DNA of 64,000 nt from Rostrohypoxylon terebratum (taxonomy: Eukaryota > Ascomycota > Sordariomycetes > Xylariales > Hypoxylaceae), in the NCBI GenBank assembly GCA_022497145.1, contig MU385985.1:1-64000 (forward strand). The letters run 5' to 3'. A program made the translations under genes and the position numbers. Below, piece by piece: positions 22,612 to 33,535 of the stretch. Every line of letters starts with the position of its first letter. Position 1 is the stretch's first letter. Under the pieces are notes generated by a model. It saw only the letters and a list, made by a program, of their open reading frames with translations, was not told the DNA's origin and ran no database searches.

Positions 22612-25600
22612 CTAACCCCGTTCTATGCTCTCCGGGCTCATCATGCCAGTGTCATCCTTATCTGTCTGGCTGTTGTTGCCTTGGCTCTGAGCACTGCCGA
22701 CACGTTCCATGGGTGGAGCAACAGGCAAGGACGCGTTGTTGGTTGTAAGGTTTCCATTCGGCATGGATATACCCTTTGTTTTCTTAGAGCCGCCTTTTTC
22801 GGGGCTTTGATTTGCTGCCTTGCTGGCTTCGGCTGCCTGTGCCTCCATCTTCTTTTTCTTCTTGTTGATGGCGTTTTGTTCCTTAGGAGGTCGCTTCTGA
22901 GGAGAGACGATCTTGCCAGTTGCACCAAGTCGCGGTCGCGGTCGTCGTTGCTTGACAGGTAAGTCTTCATCTTCCACCAAAGGTGTGTCGCCATTAGCGT
23001 GCAGCTTAGCGAGGAAGAAGTTCTTGACGAGTCCGATCTGCTCTTGTATGTTCTCTTTAGTGACGGGGTCAGGAGGGGGGAGATCTTCGAAGAGAACCGC
23101 ATCAGAAGGACCTTGGGTGGGGTTCTGGACCTGGTACTGGTTCCTAACTCTAGACTGAAGCAGATGAAGAGGTACAGACAGCATGCCACCCATTTCTCCA
23201 GCGAGACCAAGTTCTTTGAAGCCAAAGAAGTCCTCGCCTAACTCTTCGGCGAAATCACCTCCGATGAACTGTTCACTACCATCATCAAAGGCGGCTGCGC
23301 CATCTTGTCCTCCTGATTCCGTCACGGCCGGGCGTAGAAGATCGCTCAAGTGAGCCTTCATTCGTTCGTGGATGCCGGTGAGCTTGTGGCCGAGCCGTTC
23401 GACCTCGTCCTTGGCATAACTCTCTAGACTTTCAACGGAATAGCCCATCTCAGAGAGGGTATGCAGGAGAGCTTCTTCGTCGCTAAAACGGGGCTGAGCT
23501 GTGTAACCGCGCTGAACATAATCCGCGGAGGGGTCCTTCATTTCGATTTCCGTATAGTTCTTGAATGTGGCTATGATTTTGCCAAAGTAATCAGCGGCTA
23601 TGTCGGTGATGGCGTCCATCGCAGATGGCTGAAACTCTTCAAAGCCTGCGTGGTAGAATATCTTTGCAACGGATCGTTGTAGGGCTGCTCTGCAAACTTC
23701 CGGTGCCATGACTACGTTGTCGCCGCAAAGGGCGTGCGGCTCGGCGTCCTTTTCATAAAACGGCTCTGGGTTGTACTTGGGGAATTGATTGGCGTACACC
23801 TACGATATGTTAGTTAGAAATCCTAGTGGCTAGGGAGATAAGACCATACCTGAGTCTGAAGTTGCATCTGTTTGATCACTCCTATTTTCGAGCAGATCTT
23901 TCTTGTTTCTTGCATCTGGCGGAGATTGGCATCGAATTTTTGCGACAGGGCGCTCTTTGGCGCGCTGAACAATCCGGCTGGCAGAGTGTGCAAAAACTCT
24001 TCGTGTTGGTTGATGGCGTTGCCTTCCTCGTCCTCAATCCATCGTAGCTTAGGTGGAACATCGAGAACAATGCACTGTGGTTCGTAATAAAATGGGATGC
24101 ATTTATCCTCATCTTCCTCCATGCCTTCTGCGAGAGTCTCAGCAGCTTTTCCTTTTGTAACGGCTGCCGAGTCCTGACCAGCGGATGCATAAGCTTCTGC
24201 CTGTTGCCGGCCACGTAAGTACCGACGCATACCAGCCCTAGTTCGAAGCAACGCAGGCTCATCAACATTTAGCTTATTCCCTTGGAATAGCTGATATCGT
24301 GCTTTGGTGATTAGAGCACGGTCTTTCTTGGTCACCTGCTTCCAGATCTTGTACTCTTCATCCTCGTAAGCATCCTGGGCAGCTTCGTTCAATGCCTGTC
24401 CCAGTACCATGCCGTTGAGTTCGGGACCATCAATATCCATTGCATCGACATTGCTGCCCACGCCCGAGAGGCCATTGAGTCCGCTGGGCGTCATGGAACC
24501 ACCAACAGGCGGCGTCGCAAAGCCGTTGCTACCGTCAAGTTCGGATCCTTCGCGATGAGCTTTTGCTAGCAGTCCATTTAACTGTATCATCGGCTTCTGT
24601 TCCATGTTTGGGGTTCCCTCCTTTTGGTCGGTGTGAGTCTTTCTCGACTTCGTTCCCTTTGCTCCGCCGGCGATTCGGCCGCGAGACGACATTATCGGCT
24701 CATCGTCAGAATCATCGCCTCCGTCATCCTCGCCACCATTCTGTTTGCGTCTCTCCTCGGCCTCGACTTCGGCGCGTGGGCGAATAACTAGGTCGGGAAT
24801 CAGGGGGATAAGCTTCTCGGCTTCCTTGCGCATACCATTGGCCATTCTTCGAAATGGGTGAGTCATATCTTGGTTGTATCGCAAGCAATTATCCCATATT
24901 AAATTTAGGTCGGTGACAAAGTCGGCTTTAGATTTGTAAGTCAAGGATTTGAGTTTCTTCGTCATGGAACCGAGGTCCATTGGCTGCTTAATGACTTGAG
25001 AAATGTTAGCAATGTAAATATCTCTACTAAGTTGGTCGCGTGCAACTTACAGTTGTAGTAATCAGGGGCATCTTTCTTATTCACCCGCTGAAGGAAGGGG
25101 GTCGAGTACTCAGTATGCGCTTTGAGTTCCGTCAAGACCTTCTCCAATGCTTCGTACAACTCTTCCTGGTTGACGTTTTCTTCGCTAGCCCACTTGCTAC
25201 GATTCTTTCGGACTTCGTTCATCAAAGAGCGCAACTCAGCGTCCGACGCGCGCACCATATCGCGTTTCATATCTATGCGCGCAATGAGATGCTTAAGAGT
25301 AAGACTGGACGCGCCCAGATTAGCGCTGCTTAGGGAACCGTGGTTCTCGCCGGAAGCACCTCCGTTGGCATTGTTGTTGTTATTCTTGTCCATCTCAGCT
25401 TGGAGCTGCTTCTCTGACTCTTCAAGTTGTTGTTGTTCTAGCATAGCAGCTCGATCATTCTCTAGTGTATAGAATACAGAAAAGAAGCTACGCTTGACAG
25501 CTTCCTCGGTATCTTTGCGCGCATCTTCAAGCTGCTTTCGCGCGTCTTCGGATTTGTTAGCTTGCGCCTGGGATGATTGCGCTCCCTGGGAGGCATCTTG

Positions 25601-26167
25601 ATTTGCTCTATCATATAGCTTGTCGGGCGACGGCGCGGATGCTATAGGGGAACTTCCCGATTTGGAGGGAGAAGGGAGAGCTTTGGAGGCGACGACAGCG
25701 GCGGCTTTAGATTTAAGAGATGATATATTGTTATTAGAGTCAATGGCGGGTTCTTCTTCATCATCTCCCTCCTCGTCGTCATCGTCATCTCCATAATCAT
25801 CTTCGTCGATTACTCTCTTCACTCTCTTAGTAGGGCGCTCTTGTATTATGGAATGGTCAGTGGTCGGGGGAGGGGCTTCGGAAGGTGTAATAGGTCGTCT
25901 CCAAGATTCTAAGACTTCTCGGTTAAGTTGGCCATTGGCGCCGTACAGAAGCGCAATCTTAGCTTCATTTTTTCGTCGCAATTCGGCAAAATAGACTCTC
26001 AGTCGTTCATCCTCGTTATCAGATGCCTCAGGCACCGACACGGCGGAATTATCGATAACTTCACTAGATCTGGAGGTGGAATCATCAATATTACGAAAAG
26101 GGCGTTTTCCTACAACATGGTGTTGTTGAGGAGGCGGCCAGGAATTTTGACCGTTCATGATGGACAT
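22612..26167 (-). CDS. SPT7: SAGA complex subunit Spt7 (bromodomain and histone fold)
   Basis: Three exons on the minus strand (26167-25051, 24994-23850, 23799-22612) give 1149 residues; both introns start GTAAGT or GTATGG and all frames close. Order of parts: acidic region near 120-140 (DEDDYGDDDDDEEGDDEEE), coiled coil near 200-260, bromodomain at about 340-450 with the acetyl-lysine pocket motif PDYYNFIKQPMDLGSM and the Asn in DNCLRYNQD, a conserved central region, a Bromo_TP histone fold at about 787-840 (PEVCRAALQRSVAKIFYHAGF), and a basic Lys-rich tail. This order is that of Spt7, the scaffold of the SAGA histone-acetyltransferase co-activator, where the histone fold pairs with a TAF-like partner. 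It is a nuclear housekeeping gene. Confidence 0.92.
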
Positions 26168-26580
26168 GATAGCCTCGTAGGCGTGTTAGAGTGATGGGTA
26201 GGTGGCGGTAGCCATACGGAAGAAAATGAGGGTCGCGTTTTTCTGGGAATTAGGGCGTCGGATGTTCCTAAATTGACATGAGAAGAAAGAGCGACATCGA
26301 ATTAGATGGGAAAAGTAATTTTCTGAAAGAAGTTGATAAGAATAGTGATGCCTCGATGGGTTGCATTCAAGGCAATTTCGCGTATGATCAAAGGGTGAGG
26401 TCTGCGAAGTGAGGTTTTAGAGCGGATCACTTCCACTGTGGCACTGTAGTGACTTAGTCTTACCCAGTAGCGTCCAGTAGTTCAGTAGTTGTCCACTGTC
26501 AGCACTCCAAGGTTTAAAGTTTTAAGTTCCAAGGTTCAAAAGGTTTCGCTCTGGCTTGCAGGTGCTTCTCGGTCGCTATG

Positions 26581-26620
26581 CACTACCGCACTACCGCACT
26601 ACCACACTACCACACTATCG
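26581..26620 (+). repeat. 8-bp tandem repeat, five copies
   Basis: Five head-to-tail copies of CACTACCG (variants CACTACCA and CACTATCG), about 415 bp upstream of the SPT7 start codon. Function unknown. Confidence 0.9.
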
Positions 26621-28072
26621 TGCTATCCCACTTACCTAGTAGGCTAGTACGCTATTGATTGTACCCCGGTACTTGAGGTATACTTTGCACGGCGCATTGC
26701 CTACCCTTCAAGCCTCACCAATCTTACCAAACCTTGATGTACACTATCTCAATTAGAATGTATCCGTGTACCTACCATTCGCTACACTCGATACAGTCTT
26801 TTTCCAATACAGGGGACTTCAACCTGTCAATTGATCGCTGGCATCCACTATAAATTATCCATTCAACCCTATTCGGGACCTATGCCGGTCGCGTACCTTC
26901 CTTATTAATTCAGCATTGGTCGCGTCGACAATCACTGTATTTGGTAGATTTGAATTTGTAAGGTACGGAGGCCGAAGCAAAAGAGAGATACAGTACAAAG
27001 CCGGATATACTTGACTCTTTGCCAAAACGCCGACGTGTCAAGTTAACAACTATCACCTTTGTTTATTGATTTTATTATTGTCTCTTTATACGATTTATGA
27101 ACTTAGTCTGTTGTTTTGACTTCTTTGCCAGAGTGCATCCCCGTATTGAAATTTTGGCGGCTCCGTACCTGAATAATATCAAATACTACTAAGGTACTTG
27201 GATGCGTGACGATTCATGGTAGTCCCCGCAAACGCAAACAGCGTGCTTCCCAGAATCGAATGATTCAAAATCACAATATCTTGAAAGTCACGTGCTTTTG
27301 TCAAGTTTGCAACCGCACCATTTCTACTATGTAAGCGCACAGCCACAATGTCAGATGCCTTCCAAACGATTTTGCGAAAAAGAGCCTTGGTCTATCGTTT
27401 AAGCATCACACAAAATACACGTAGCAATATCATAGAAGACACATGGAATTATACATGGGTTCCAGACTTTCAGCCTCATCCAAAATATGATATCAATTCA
27501 GCTAGACCTGCAGGTTCCCAAATCCGACGTCACAGCTGTGGAGAGTGCCTGAATCTGATAAAGTACGATAAGTGGTGGCTAGTGGATCTAACCCCAGGCC
27601 GTACCTAATTGGGCAAGACGAGAAGCCGCGGATGATGCATGTATCTATGTACCGTACATTCAAGATTAGGCATTTCTTATGTAATCATGTAGGCAACCAT
27701 AAGTTGTGCAATGTGCAGAAATCCTTTCTTTGAGTTTGCTTACGTAACTCAGCTTACAGCCGCGGCTGCGACTTCGGGAACTTTTTCAGTACTTAGGTAC
27801 ATTTACTCGTGGGCTTCAGCGCCTGGCAGCTGGCACTGTGCCCTGGAGGGTGACGAAAGAAAGGAAAAGGTGGATCCTTCATGTCCCTGCTATTCCGTCG
27901 TACGAAGTACAGCATAGAGAAGCAGCTATTAACCTTAAGCTTACCCTTGCAGCCCTGGCATCAGCAGCTTCTTCTTCACTTTGTCGCTTCGAAGGAGCTT
28001 CACACATTTTGTCCTTTACTCTATGTAATTCTCCCATGATAAGATTTAACTTGGTATTTCTCAAAAGTGCAC

Positions 28073-28110
28073 AATACAAATACAAATACAAGTACGAATA
28101 CAAATACACA
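28073..28110 (+). repeat. short AATACA tandem repeat
   Basis: About six imperfect copies of the 6-bp unit AATACA/AGTACG, 75 bp before the ATG of the VanZ-like gene, so probably in its promoter or 5' leader. Confidence 0.7.
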
Positions 28111-28183
28111 GAGCCGACAAGAACAACGATCGGAATCATGTTAATGCAAATCATAACGGCCTAAATAACCCACCAACTTGAAT

Positions 28184-28995
28184 ATGCGCATTCGTCTGCC
28201 TTTTGCAGGTAAGTTTCGCCGCCTTCTTCCCCTTTGCTTCTACCATTCATGGATCATGGATGTTTCATTTGACAGGTAGCATTCGGCAAGATCCTAAGAC
28301 GTGCGATGACGATCGTGGGAATTAGATTCTCTCTTGCATATCCCTTCCGAAGATCCCTAGGCTAACAAATCCATCCATCCTCAGGCGTCTTTTTCCTGCT
28401 ATGCCTTCTCGCAGGCTACGCAGGGCTCTCGTCCCTCCAACTCAACACCATCGTCAACGATAAAGTCCTACACTTCGTTACCTTTTTCCTATTAACAACC
28501 GCCTTCTACTGGATCATCGACACCAACCGTAGACGAACTCTCAACCTGACCGCCGTGGTATGCACAATATGCATGGGAGTCGGCTCCGAATTCCTTCAAG
28601 GCTTTCTGCCTAACGGCCGAGAGTTCGACCCCTACGACATTGTCGCCAACGTCGTCGGCAGCATGGCGGCCCTCGGCTTATGTTCCTGGTACCATTTACG
28701 GATGCTAGAGAGGAAACGACAACGCCGACTGTATAACGCTGTGCCTGGAGAAGACGTTGAGGACCTCGAGCTCGGTGAAGGGGTCGGGGCTCAAGAGGAA
28801 GGAGTGATGATGGCAGCTGGAACAGAGCGGGCCGCTACACTAGAGGAGGAAGTCGACAACTGGGATGAAAACGCAGTAGACGCCTGGGACGACGAGGGCG
28901 AAGAGGAGGGCGATCTAGGAGCTACCAACGGAAATGGAAAGGCGCACGACCAAAACGGAGGAGAGCCGCCTGAGACGAAAAAACGAGTCGACTAG
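28184..28995 (+). CDS. VanZ-like membrane protein
   Basis: Two exons: a 25-nt first exon (28184-28208, MRIRLPFA) and 28385-28995, joined across a 176-bp intron (GTAAGT...CTCAG) to give 211 residues. Four hydrophobic helices are followed by an acidic, probably disordered tail of about 100 residues. The sequences NDKVLHFVTFFLL, GSEFLQGFLPNGREFDPYDIVANVVGS fit the VanZ-like family, in which a D/H and an E/Q-rich core lie between helices. In filamentous fungi these are small proteins of unknown function; the bacterial namesake is linked with glycopeptide resistance but no such role should be assumed. The tail carries runs of Glu/Asp and ends KKRVD. Confidence 0.8.
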
Positions 28996-29750
28996 ATGCG
29001 CTACGAGAACACGATTGCAACGGTTGGATGGATTGAATGATACCTTTTTCTTCCTCGGGCGTACAGCTTAGTTCCATCATACGGCGCGAACTTCGTCCCA
29101 GTTGTCGGCGCCTTTTGGAAATCATCACGGCATTTGTACGGGTTAGGATGAGATTGGTATGTGATTGATAGGCTAGGCACAAAAAAACGCATTTGCTGGA
29201 GTTTACTTTCGTTTTTCGTTTTGGTTTTTTTTTTTCTTTTGATTTGGTGGAATATTAACCACATCACAGCTCGTGATTGTTTTATTCTATTCGGTCGCTT
29301 GATAATATCGTCGAGTCAGAAAAGTATCTTCCACCTACCTGAGTGGTATCTACTACAGGTGATATACACGGATAGAAAAAGCTAACAATTCAAAACAATC
29401 TACATATAATTACCCACCAATATCCATAAGCTCACTACTTCGTACCTACTACTTATTTTTCTTAGCTCTTTTTAATAGCTTCCCCATTCCGACATTGCAT
29501 TAGAATTTGGTCAAGCACGCGATCAACGTCAAATAATGATCCGAGAAAAAAACCTGTTCAGTGGGGACTCGGCAATTACGCAGGCACGTAGCTTCTAAAC
29601 AGAAAGGGAAGGCCGAAAACGCTCTGATATTTACAAATACTACGTAAGTTGGAGTTATTCAAGTAGATGGTAAAAAAATGGATCCAGACTTTGTTAGTCT
29701 CTTCTCATTATAATTGAAAATAATTATTTGCTTGGGTAAGGCTATTCACG
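28996..29750. other. intergenic
   Basis: About 0.75 kb, with a T-rich run (29219-29239). No gene seen. Confidence 0.5.
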
Positions 29751-31521
29751 ATGTCTTCCGACGGTCACACCTACGACGACGAGGATTCTGGAGAACCCTG
29801 GTTAGATAGGGCACTTGACGTTGAGGATGTAAGTCGACCTCCCAAATTGATATCAACATCATGATAACCTTAGACTCGTTATAAATTCCCATCTCTTCTG
29901 TAAATTTGATCAGTATCGTATATCTAACGCACTTCTAGTTGGTCGGGGAGGTGTCATGGCTCATCGTGGGGTTTATCAGAGCTGCGGACAGTGCTGCCGC
30001 AACTCGATATACAGGTTATATAGGCATTGATAATCGAGGAGAGCAAAAGCCAAACGTCCTCGTAGATTATCATAAACCCGAGGATCTAGTAAAGAAACTT
30101 CAATTTTTAATACCCGAGTATGGGTTTGGAAGACAAGGTTTCCTTGATGTTGTCGAGGATGTCCTACGATATAGCGTAAATACATGGGATCAGGGGTTCA
30201 TGGACAAGTTATACTCGGCTCTCAACCCTGTGAGCACTCACCTCACCCTCCTAAATCAGCATTGGAGCAACTTACTCATGAATGTTTTCATAGGTCGGAG
30301 TAGCATCTGACCTTCTCCTTACCGCGTTAAACACGAACGTAAGTTCATGCAACCATTCACCCCTAAAACTATTCTCACGATGCACAGGTCCACATCTACA
30401 AAACCTCTCCCGCTCTAACGATTATTGAAAAAACCACCTCCCGGAGACTCGCCAAATTATTTGGGCTAACCGGGCCCCGCGCTGGCGGGATGACGTGCCC
30501 AGGCGGCAGCGCCTCAAACATGACGTCTCTCGTAATCGCGCGCGCCACACTCTTCCCCGAGACGAAGACCAACGGCAACGGCAACTATTCCTTCGCGATA
30601 TTTACCAGCGCGCACGGCCACTACTCCGTATCTAAGGCCGCCACGATATGCGGCATGGGCTCCTCAGCCGTGATCCCCGTCGAGGTGGACGCAAGCGGAG
30701 CCATGATCCCATCCTCCCTCCGCGCCGCGATCATCAGCGCCAAAGCCGAGGGCAAGACCCCTCTGTACGTGAACGCGACAGCCGGGACGACGGTGTGGGG
30801 GTCCTACGACCCGTTCACGGAGATCGCGCCAGTAGCGCGCGAATTCGGGATCTGGCTGCACATCGACGGGTCGTGGGGCGGTCCCGCGATCTTCTCGTCG
30901 GCGCAGAAGCACAAGCTGGCCGGGTCGCACCTGGCGGACTCGATCACGGTGAACCCGCACAAGATGCTCAACGTGCCGATCCCGTGCTCGTTCCTGCTCA
31001 CGAACGACGTGGCCGTGTTCCAGCGCGCCAACACGCTGCGCGCCGGGTACCTGTTCCACGACCGGCTCGACGAGGAGCAGGAGGTCTGGGACCTGGCCGA
31101 CCTCGGCCTGCAGTGCGGACGCAGGGGCGACGCGCTCAACCTGGCCCTCGCGTGGGTGTACTATGGCGACAAGGGCTTCGAGGAACACGTCGACAAGGCG
31201 TTCGCTACGGCCGCGCATCTCGCGACGCTGGTGCGGGAGGCGCCGGACTTCGTGCTGTTGTCGAGTAACCCGCCGCCGTGTCTGCAGGTCTGCTTCTACT
31301 ACGCCCCGGGCGGTGCGCTGTCCGATGATGTGGAGGAGAATACGCGCAGGACGAGGGAGATGGTGGAGAGGCTTGTGCCGAGGGGGTTCATGATCGATTA
31401 TGCGCCGGGGGAGAAGGGGAGCTTGTTCCGTGTTGTGGTTAATTGCTCGACGTTGAAGACTACGGTGGAGGGTCTGGTCAAGGCGTTGGAGGAGGTGGGC
31501 AAGGAGGTTGTACCTGAGTGA
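29751..31521 (+). CDS. PLP-dependent group II decarboxylase (glutamate decarboxylase-like)
   Basis: Four exons, 29751-29828, 29939-30229, 30294-30338 (45 nt) and 30388-31521, give 515 residues. The introns begin GTAAGT or GTGAGC and end in TAG or CAG, and frames close. The PLP-binding Lys is K330 in NPHKM; the cofactor pocket is also shown by HGHYSVSKAA, NATAGTTVWGSYD and HIDGSWGG. These belong to the pyridoxal-dependent decarboxylase family (glutamate, aspartate, cysteine-sulfinate and diaminobutyrate enzymes). It lacks the long C-terminal calmodulin-binding tail of plant glutamate decarboxylases. Substrate cannot be settled: the fungal clade with PGGSASNMTSLVIAR is usually annotated as glutamate decarboxylase-like. 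Exon 4 is strongly G+C rich from about 30690. Confidence 0.88.
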
Positions 31522-32009
31522 TGTTGGTTTGATATTTACGAGGTACCTAGGTAAATCGATGATTCTATTTTTATAGCATCTTGTTTGGTTTGGAATGCCG
31601 CCCAGTATTCCTACCTCAAACAATCATAGGTATTTATATTAGGTACCTATCTGACACCCATGTGTGTCATCTCATAATTCAACAGTGATTTTTTCTATGT
31701 TTTATATCATGAGAAAGAAGACTTCGCGATCAGGTTCAGTTACGTAACTACCTACCTTTCTCTTCACATATGCGATCATTCATCATTGACTATTTGTTTT
31801 AGATAAGAAAATTCTATCTCTTGGATTTGATTCTGGTTTCTCGATTCTTACACGGAACTCTTGCTACAGGGTAACGCCAAACCATATTACCTAAGGAACC
31901 TTCTGGATTTACGATTAAATGATTGGCTGACTAGCCGAACTTTATCCCACATCACACACAGTTTGCGTTATAATACTCGATATTTGCTGGAGTTTCCACC
32001 GCCAATACA
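31522..32009. other. intergenic between decarboxylase and tRNA-Lys
   Basis: Contains GGTACCTAGG near 31542-31551 and TTAGGTACCTA at 31639-31649. No other feature. Confidence 0.5.
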
Positions 32010-32149
32010 GCCCGGTTAGCTCAATCGGTAGAGGTTAGTAACCCATATTAATCATCCTGTATGATTCCTTCTTCATTAATACTAACATGCTCTCTAACAG
32101 CGTGAGACTCTTAATCTCAAGGTTGCGGGTTCGACCCCCGCATCGGGCT
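32010..32149 (+). tRNA. tRNA-Lys(CTT) with an intron-like insertion in the D-arm
   Basis: Removing 32034-32100 leaves 73 nt that fold as a complete tRNA: acceptor GCCCGGT/ATCGGGC, D-stem GCTC/GAGC, anticodon stem TGAGA/TCTCA with loop CTCTTAA (anticodon CTT), 5-nt variable loop, T-stem GCGGG/CCCGC with TTCGACC, discriminator T. The sequence is typical for fungal tRNA-Lys. The 67-bp insert splits the 3' strand of the D-stem (GAG|C), not the canonical site after position 37. It starts GTTAGT, carries TACTAAC (32080-32086) and ends CTAACAG, that is, the signals of a spliceosomal intron. Box A lies in exon 1 and box B in exon 2, so Pol III could still start here. A T-rich run starting at 32193 could terminate transcription. 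Confidence 0.85.
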
Positions 32150-32162
32150 CAATTCCCGATGC

Positions 32163-32180
32163 CCCTCAGTTAACTGAGGG
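32163..32180 (+). other. perfect palindrome between tRNA-Lys and T-rich tract
   Basis: CCCTCAGTTAACTGAGGG is its own reverse complement (9-bp arms, no loop) and begins 14 bp after the tRNA. It is followed by T-rich sequence at 32193-32224. It might form a hairpin in a read-through transcript; its role is unknown. Confidence 0.7.
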
Positions 32181-32554
32181 ATGCAATCACTATTTTTTTC
32201 TTTTTTTTCTTTTTTACTTTTTCTTCTGCTGTGTCTTTCCCCTCTTTTCCTTTCTTCTTTATTCCATTCTAGTCTTGATTCACGTGATGACCTAGGATTT
32301 TATGACCTTGCTGTAACTACGGCTATCCGTCCAGGTCCATCAATCCGGTTGTTCCACTCTCATATTGATGTCGAGCACTAAGCAACTCGAGGCTACGATT
32401 CGTAGTATTTCCCTCACTTAATATGGAATTTACCAGCTACGCTTCGTTAGTTTTGATTATAAGATATTATTTATACTATGTAGTTTTCGATTGTTGAGTG
32501 CCTAGGTAAATTGTAGTAAATGGTCAATTCCTACCTACTACCTATACATTCGGC
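32181..32554. other. intergenic between tRNA and esterase
   Basis: A long pyrimidine tract (TTTTTTTC and TTTTTTTTC runs, 32193-32276) probably contains the Pol III terminator. The rest holds no gene. Confidence 0.5.
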
Positions 32555-33535
32555 TCACAAGTCTTTTATCCATTGGATCCGTCTTTCGTGAGCATGTTTG
32601 GCTCCATACGACTTGACGGCCCTCTCAAACCCATGAGGCAAACCTGGGAATAGATGAAATTCCACTTCAACATTCGCCGCTGACAACCGAGCCGCATACA
32701 TAAGGCTTTCATCCCTAAACAAATATAACCCGCCCACATCGATGTACGTGCTCGGAAGTCCGTGGACGCTGCTCACTCGTCCTGGAGCTGCATATGGGCT
32801 CACATCCGCATCATCACTTCCCGCTTTGTCTTTCCCGACATAGCTTCTCCAGCAGAGCCTGCTCATATGCAGTGGGAAAAACACAAATTTGTCTAGGGCA
32901 GCGGCAGATGTGGAATTAATGGACCTATCGTCCAGCATGGGATACACAAGGATTTGCTTCTTGAGTGGGGGTTCCAGTGCCCGATCACGGGCAAGAAGCG
33001 CCGTCCCTGCAGCAAGCCCTCCACCTGCACTCTCGCCCATGACTGCGAGGCGGGTCGGATCGATGCCAAGCTCCGAAGCATGCGTCGATACCCACCGTAG
33101 CGCCGCATAGCAGTCCTCGACTGGCGTCGGATCTGGGTGTTCTGGAGCAAGTCGATAGTCCACGCCAAAGATCTGGACGCCTGAGTCGGTTACCAGCTTG
33201 GTTATCATGGGCGCGAATAATTCGACGGTCCCAGTCACCATGCCGCCACCGTGGAAATATAGTACCGCTGGCAGTGGCTTCTCTTGGTCCTTCATCTGTT
33301 CCGCGCTAGCGTATCGCTCGATCTCGACTTTGGCGTCGTCGTGTGACACGCAGTAGTACTTCGTCCTAACGATGCGGGGGTCAGGCGGGACCTGCGATAA
33401 TGCGGCCTCCAGGAAATTGTGACTGAATTGCCGGAATTCATCTGTCGTCTCGAAATCTGGTACGCGCATCTTGTCTCCGAATGGCTTGCGCCATTTCTCG
33501 TAGTCAGGGTCGAATTTCAGAGTCTGGCCTTCCAT
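32555..33535 (-). CDS. alpha/beta hydrolase, hormone-sensitive-lipase family esterase
   Basis: Single exon, 326 residues, starting at the ATG at 33533-33535 (MEGQTLKFDPDYEKW). It has the HSL-type oxyanion motif HGGGMVTG (about residue 94), the nucleophile elbow GESAGGG, the catalytic Asp region DVGGLYLFRDES and the catalytic His in GLPHGFE, so the whole triad is visible. The short N-terminal cap and the length fit fungal and bacterial carboxylesterases. There is no signal peptide, so it is probably cytoplasmic and acts on acyl esters; the substrate is unknown. Genes of this family often help in degrading secondary metabolites or xenobiotics, but no partner is adjacent. Confidence 0.9.
   Translation of the reverse strand: MEGQTLKFDPDYEKWRKPFGDKMRVPDFETTDEFRQFSHNFLEAALSQVPPDPRIVRTKYYCVSHDDAKVEIERYASAEQMKDQEKPLPAVLYFHGGGMVTGTVELFAPMITKLVTDSGVQIFGVDYRLAPEHPDPTPVEDCYAALRWVSTHASELGIDPTRLAVMGESAGGGLAAGTALLARDRALEPPLKKQILVYPMLDDRSINSTSAAALDKFVFFPLHMSRLCWRSYVGKDKAGSDDADVSPYAAPGRVSSVHGLPSTYIDVGGLYLFRDESLMYAARLSAANVEVEFHLFPGLPHGFERAVKSYGAKHAHERRIQWIKDL

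Larger units (their letters stand above)
26168..28183. other. divergent intergenic region, 2 kb
   Basis: Shared upstream region of SPT7 (minus) and the VanZ-like gene (plus). It contains an 8-bp tandem repeat at 26581-26620 and a 6-bp repeat at 28073-28110. The ORF at 27348-27608 (86 codons) has no recognisable features. Confidence 0.5.

Noticed and set aside
22641..23225. 194-codon minus ORF
   Set aside because: Out-of-frame reading of SPT7 exon 3.
27348..27608. 86-codon ORF with ATG between SPT7 and the VanZ-like gene
   Set aside because: No domain, no splice continuation and no composition typical of protein; kept as intergenic.
30664..31623. 319-codon minus ORF and 206-codon plus ORF (30648-31268) over the decarboxylase
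   Set aside because: Both are shadows produced by the GC-rich last exon; their Arg/Ala/Pro-rich composition fits no protein family.
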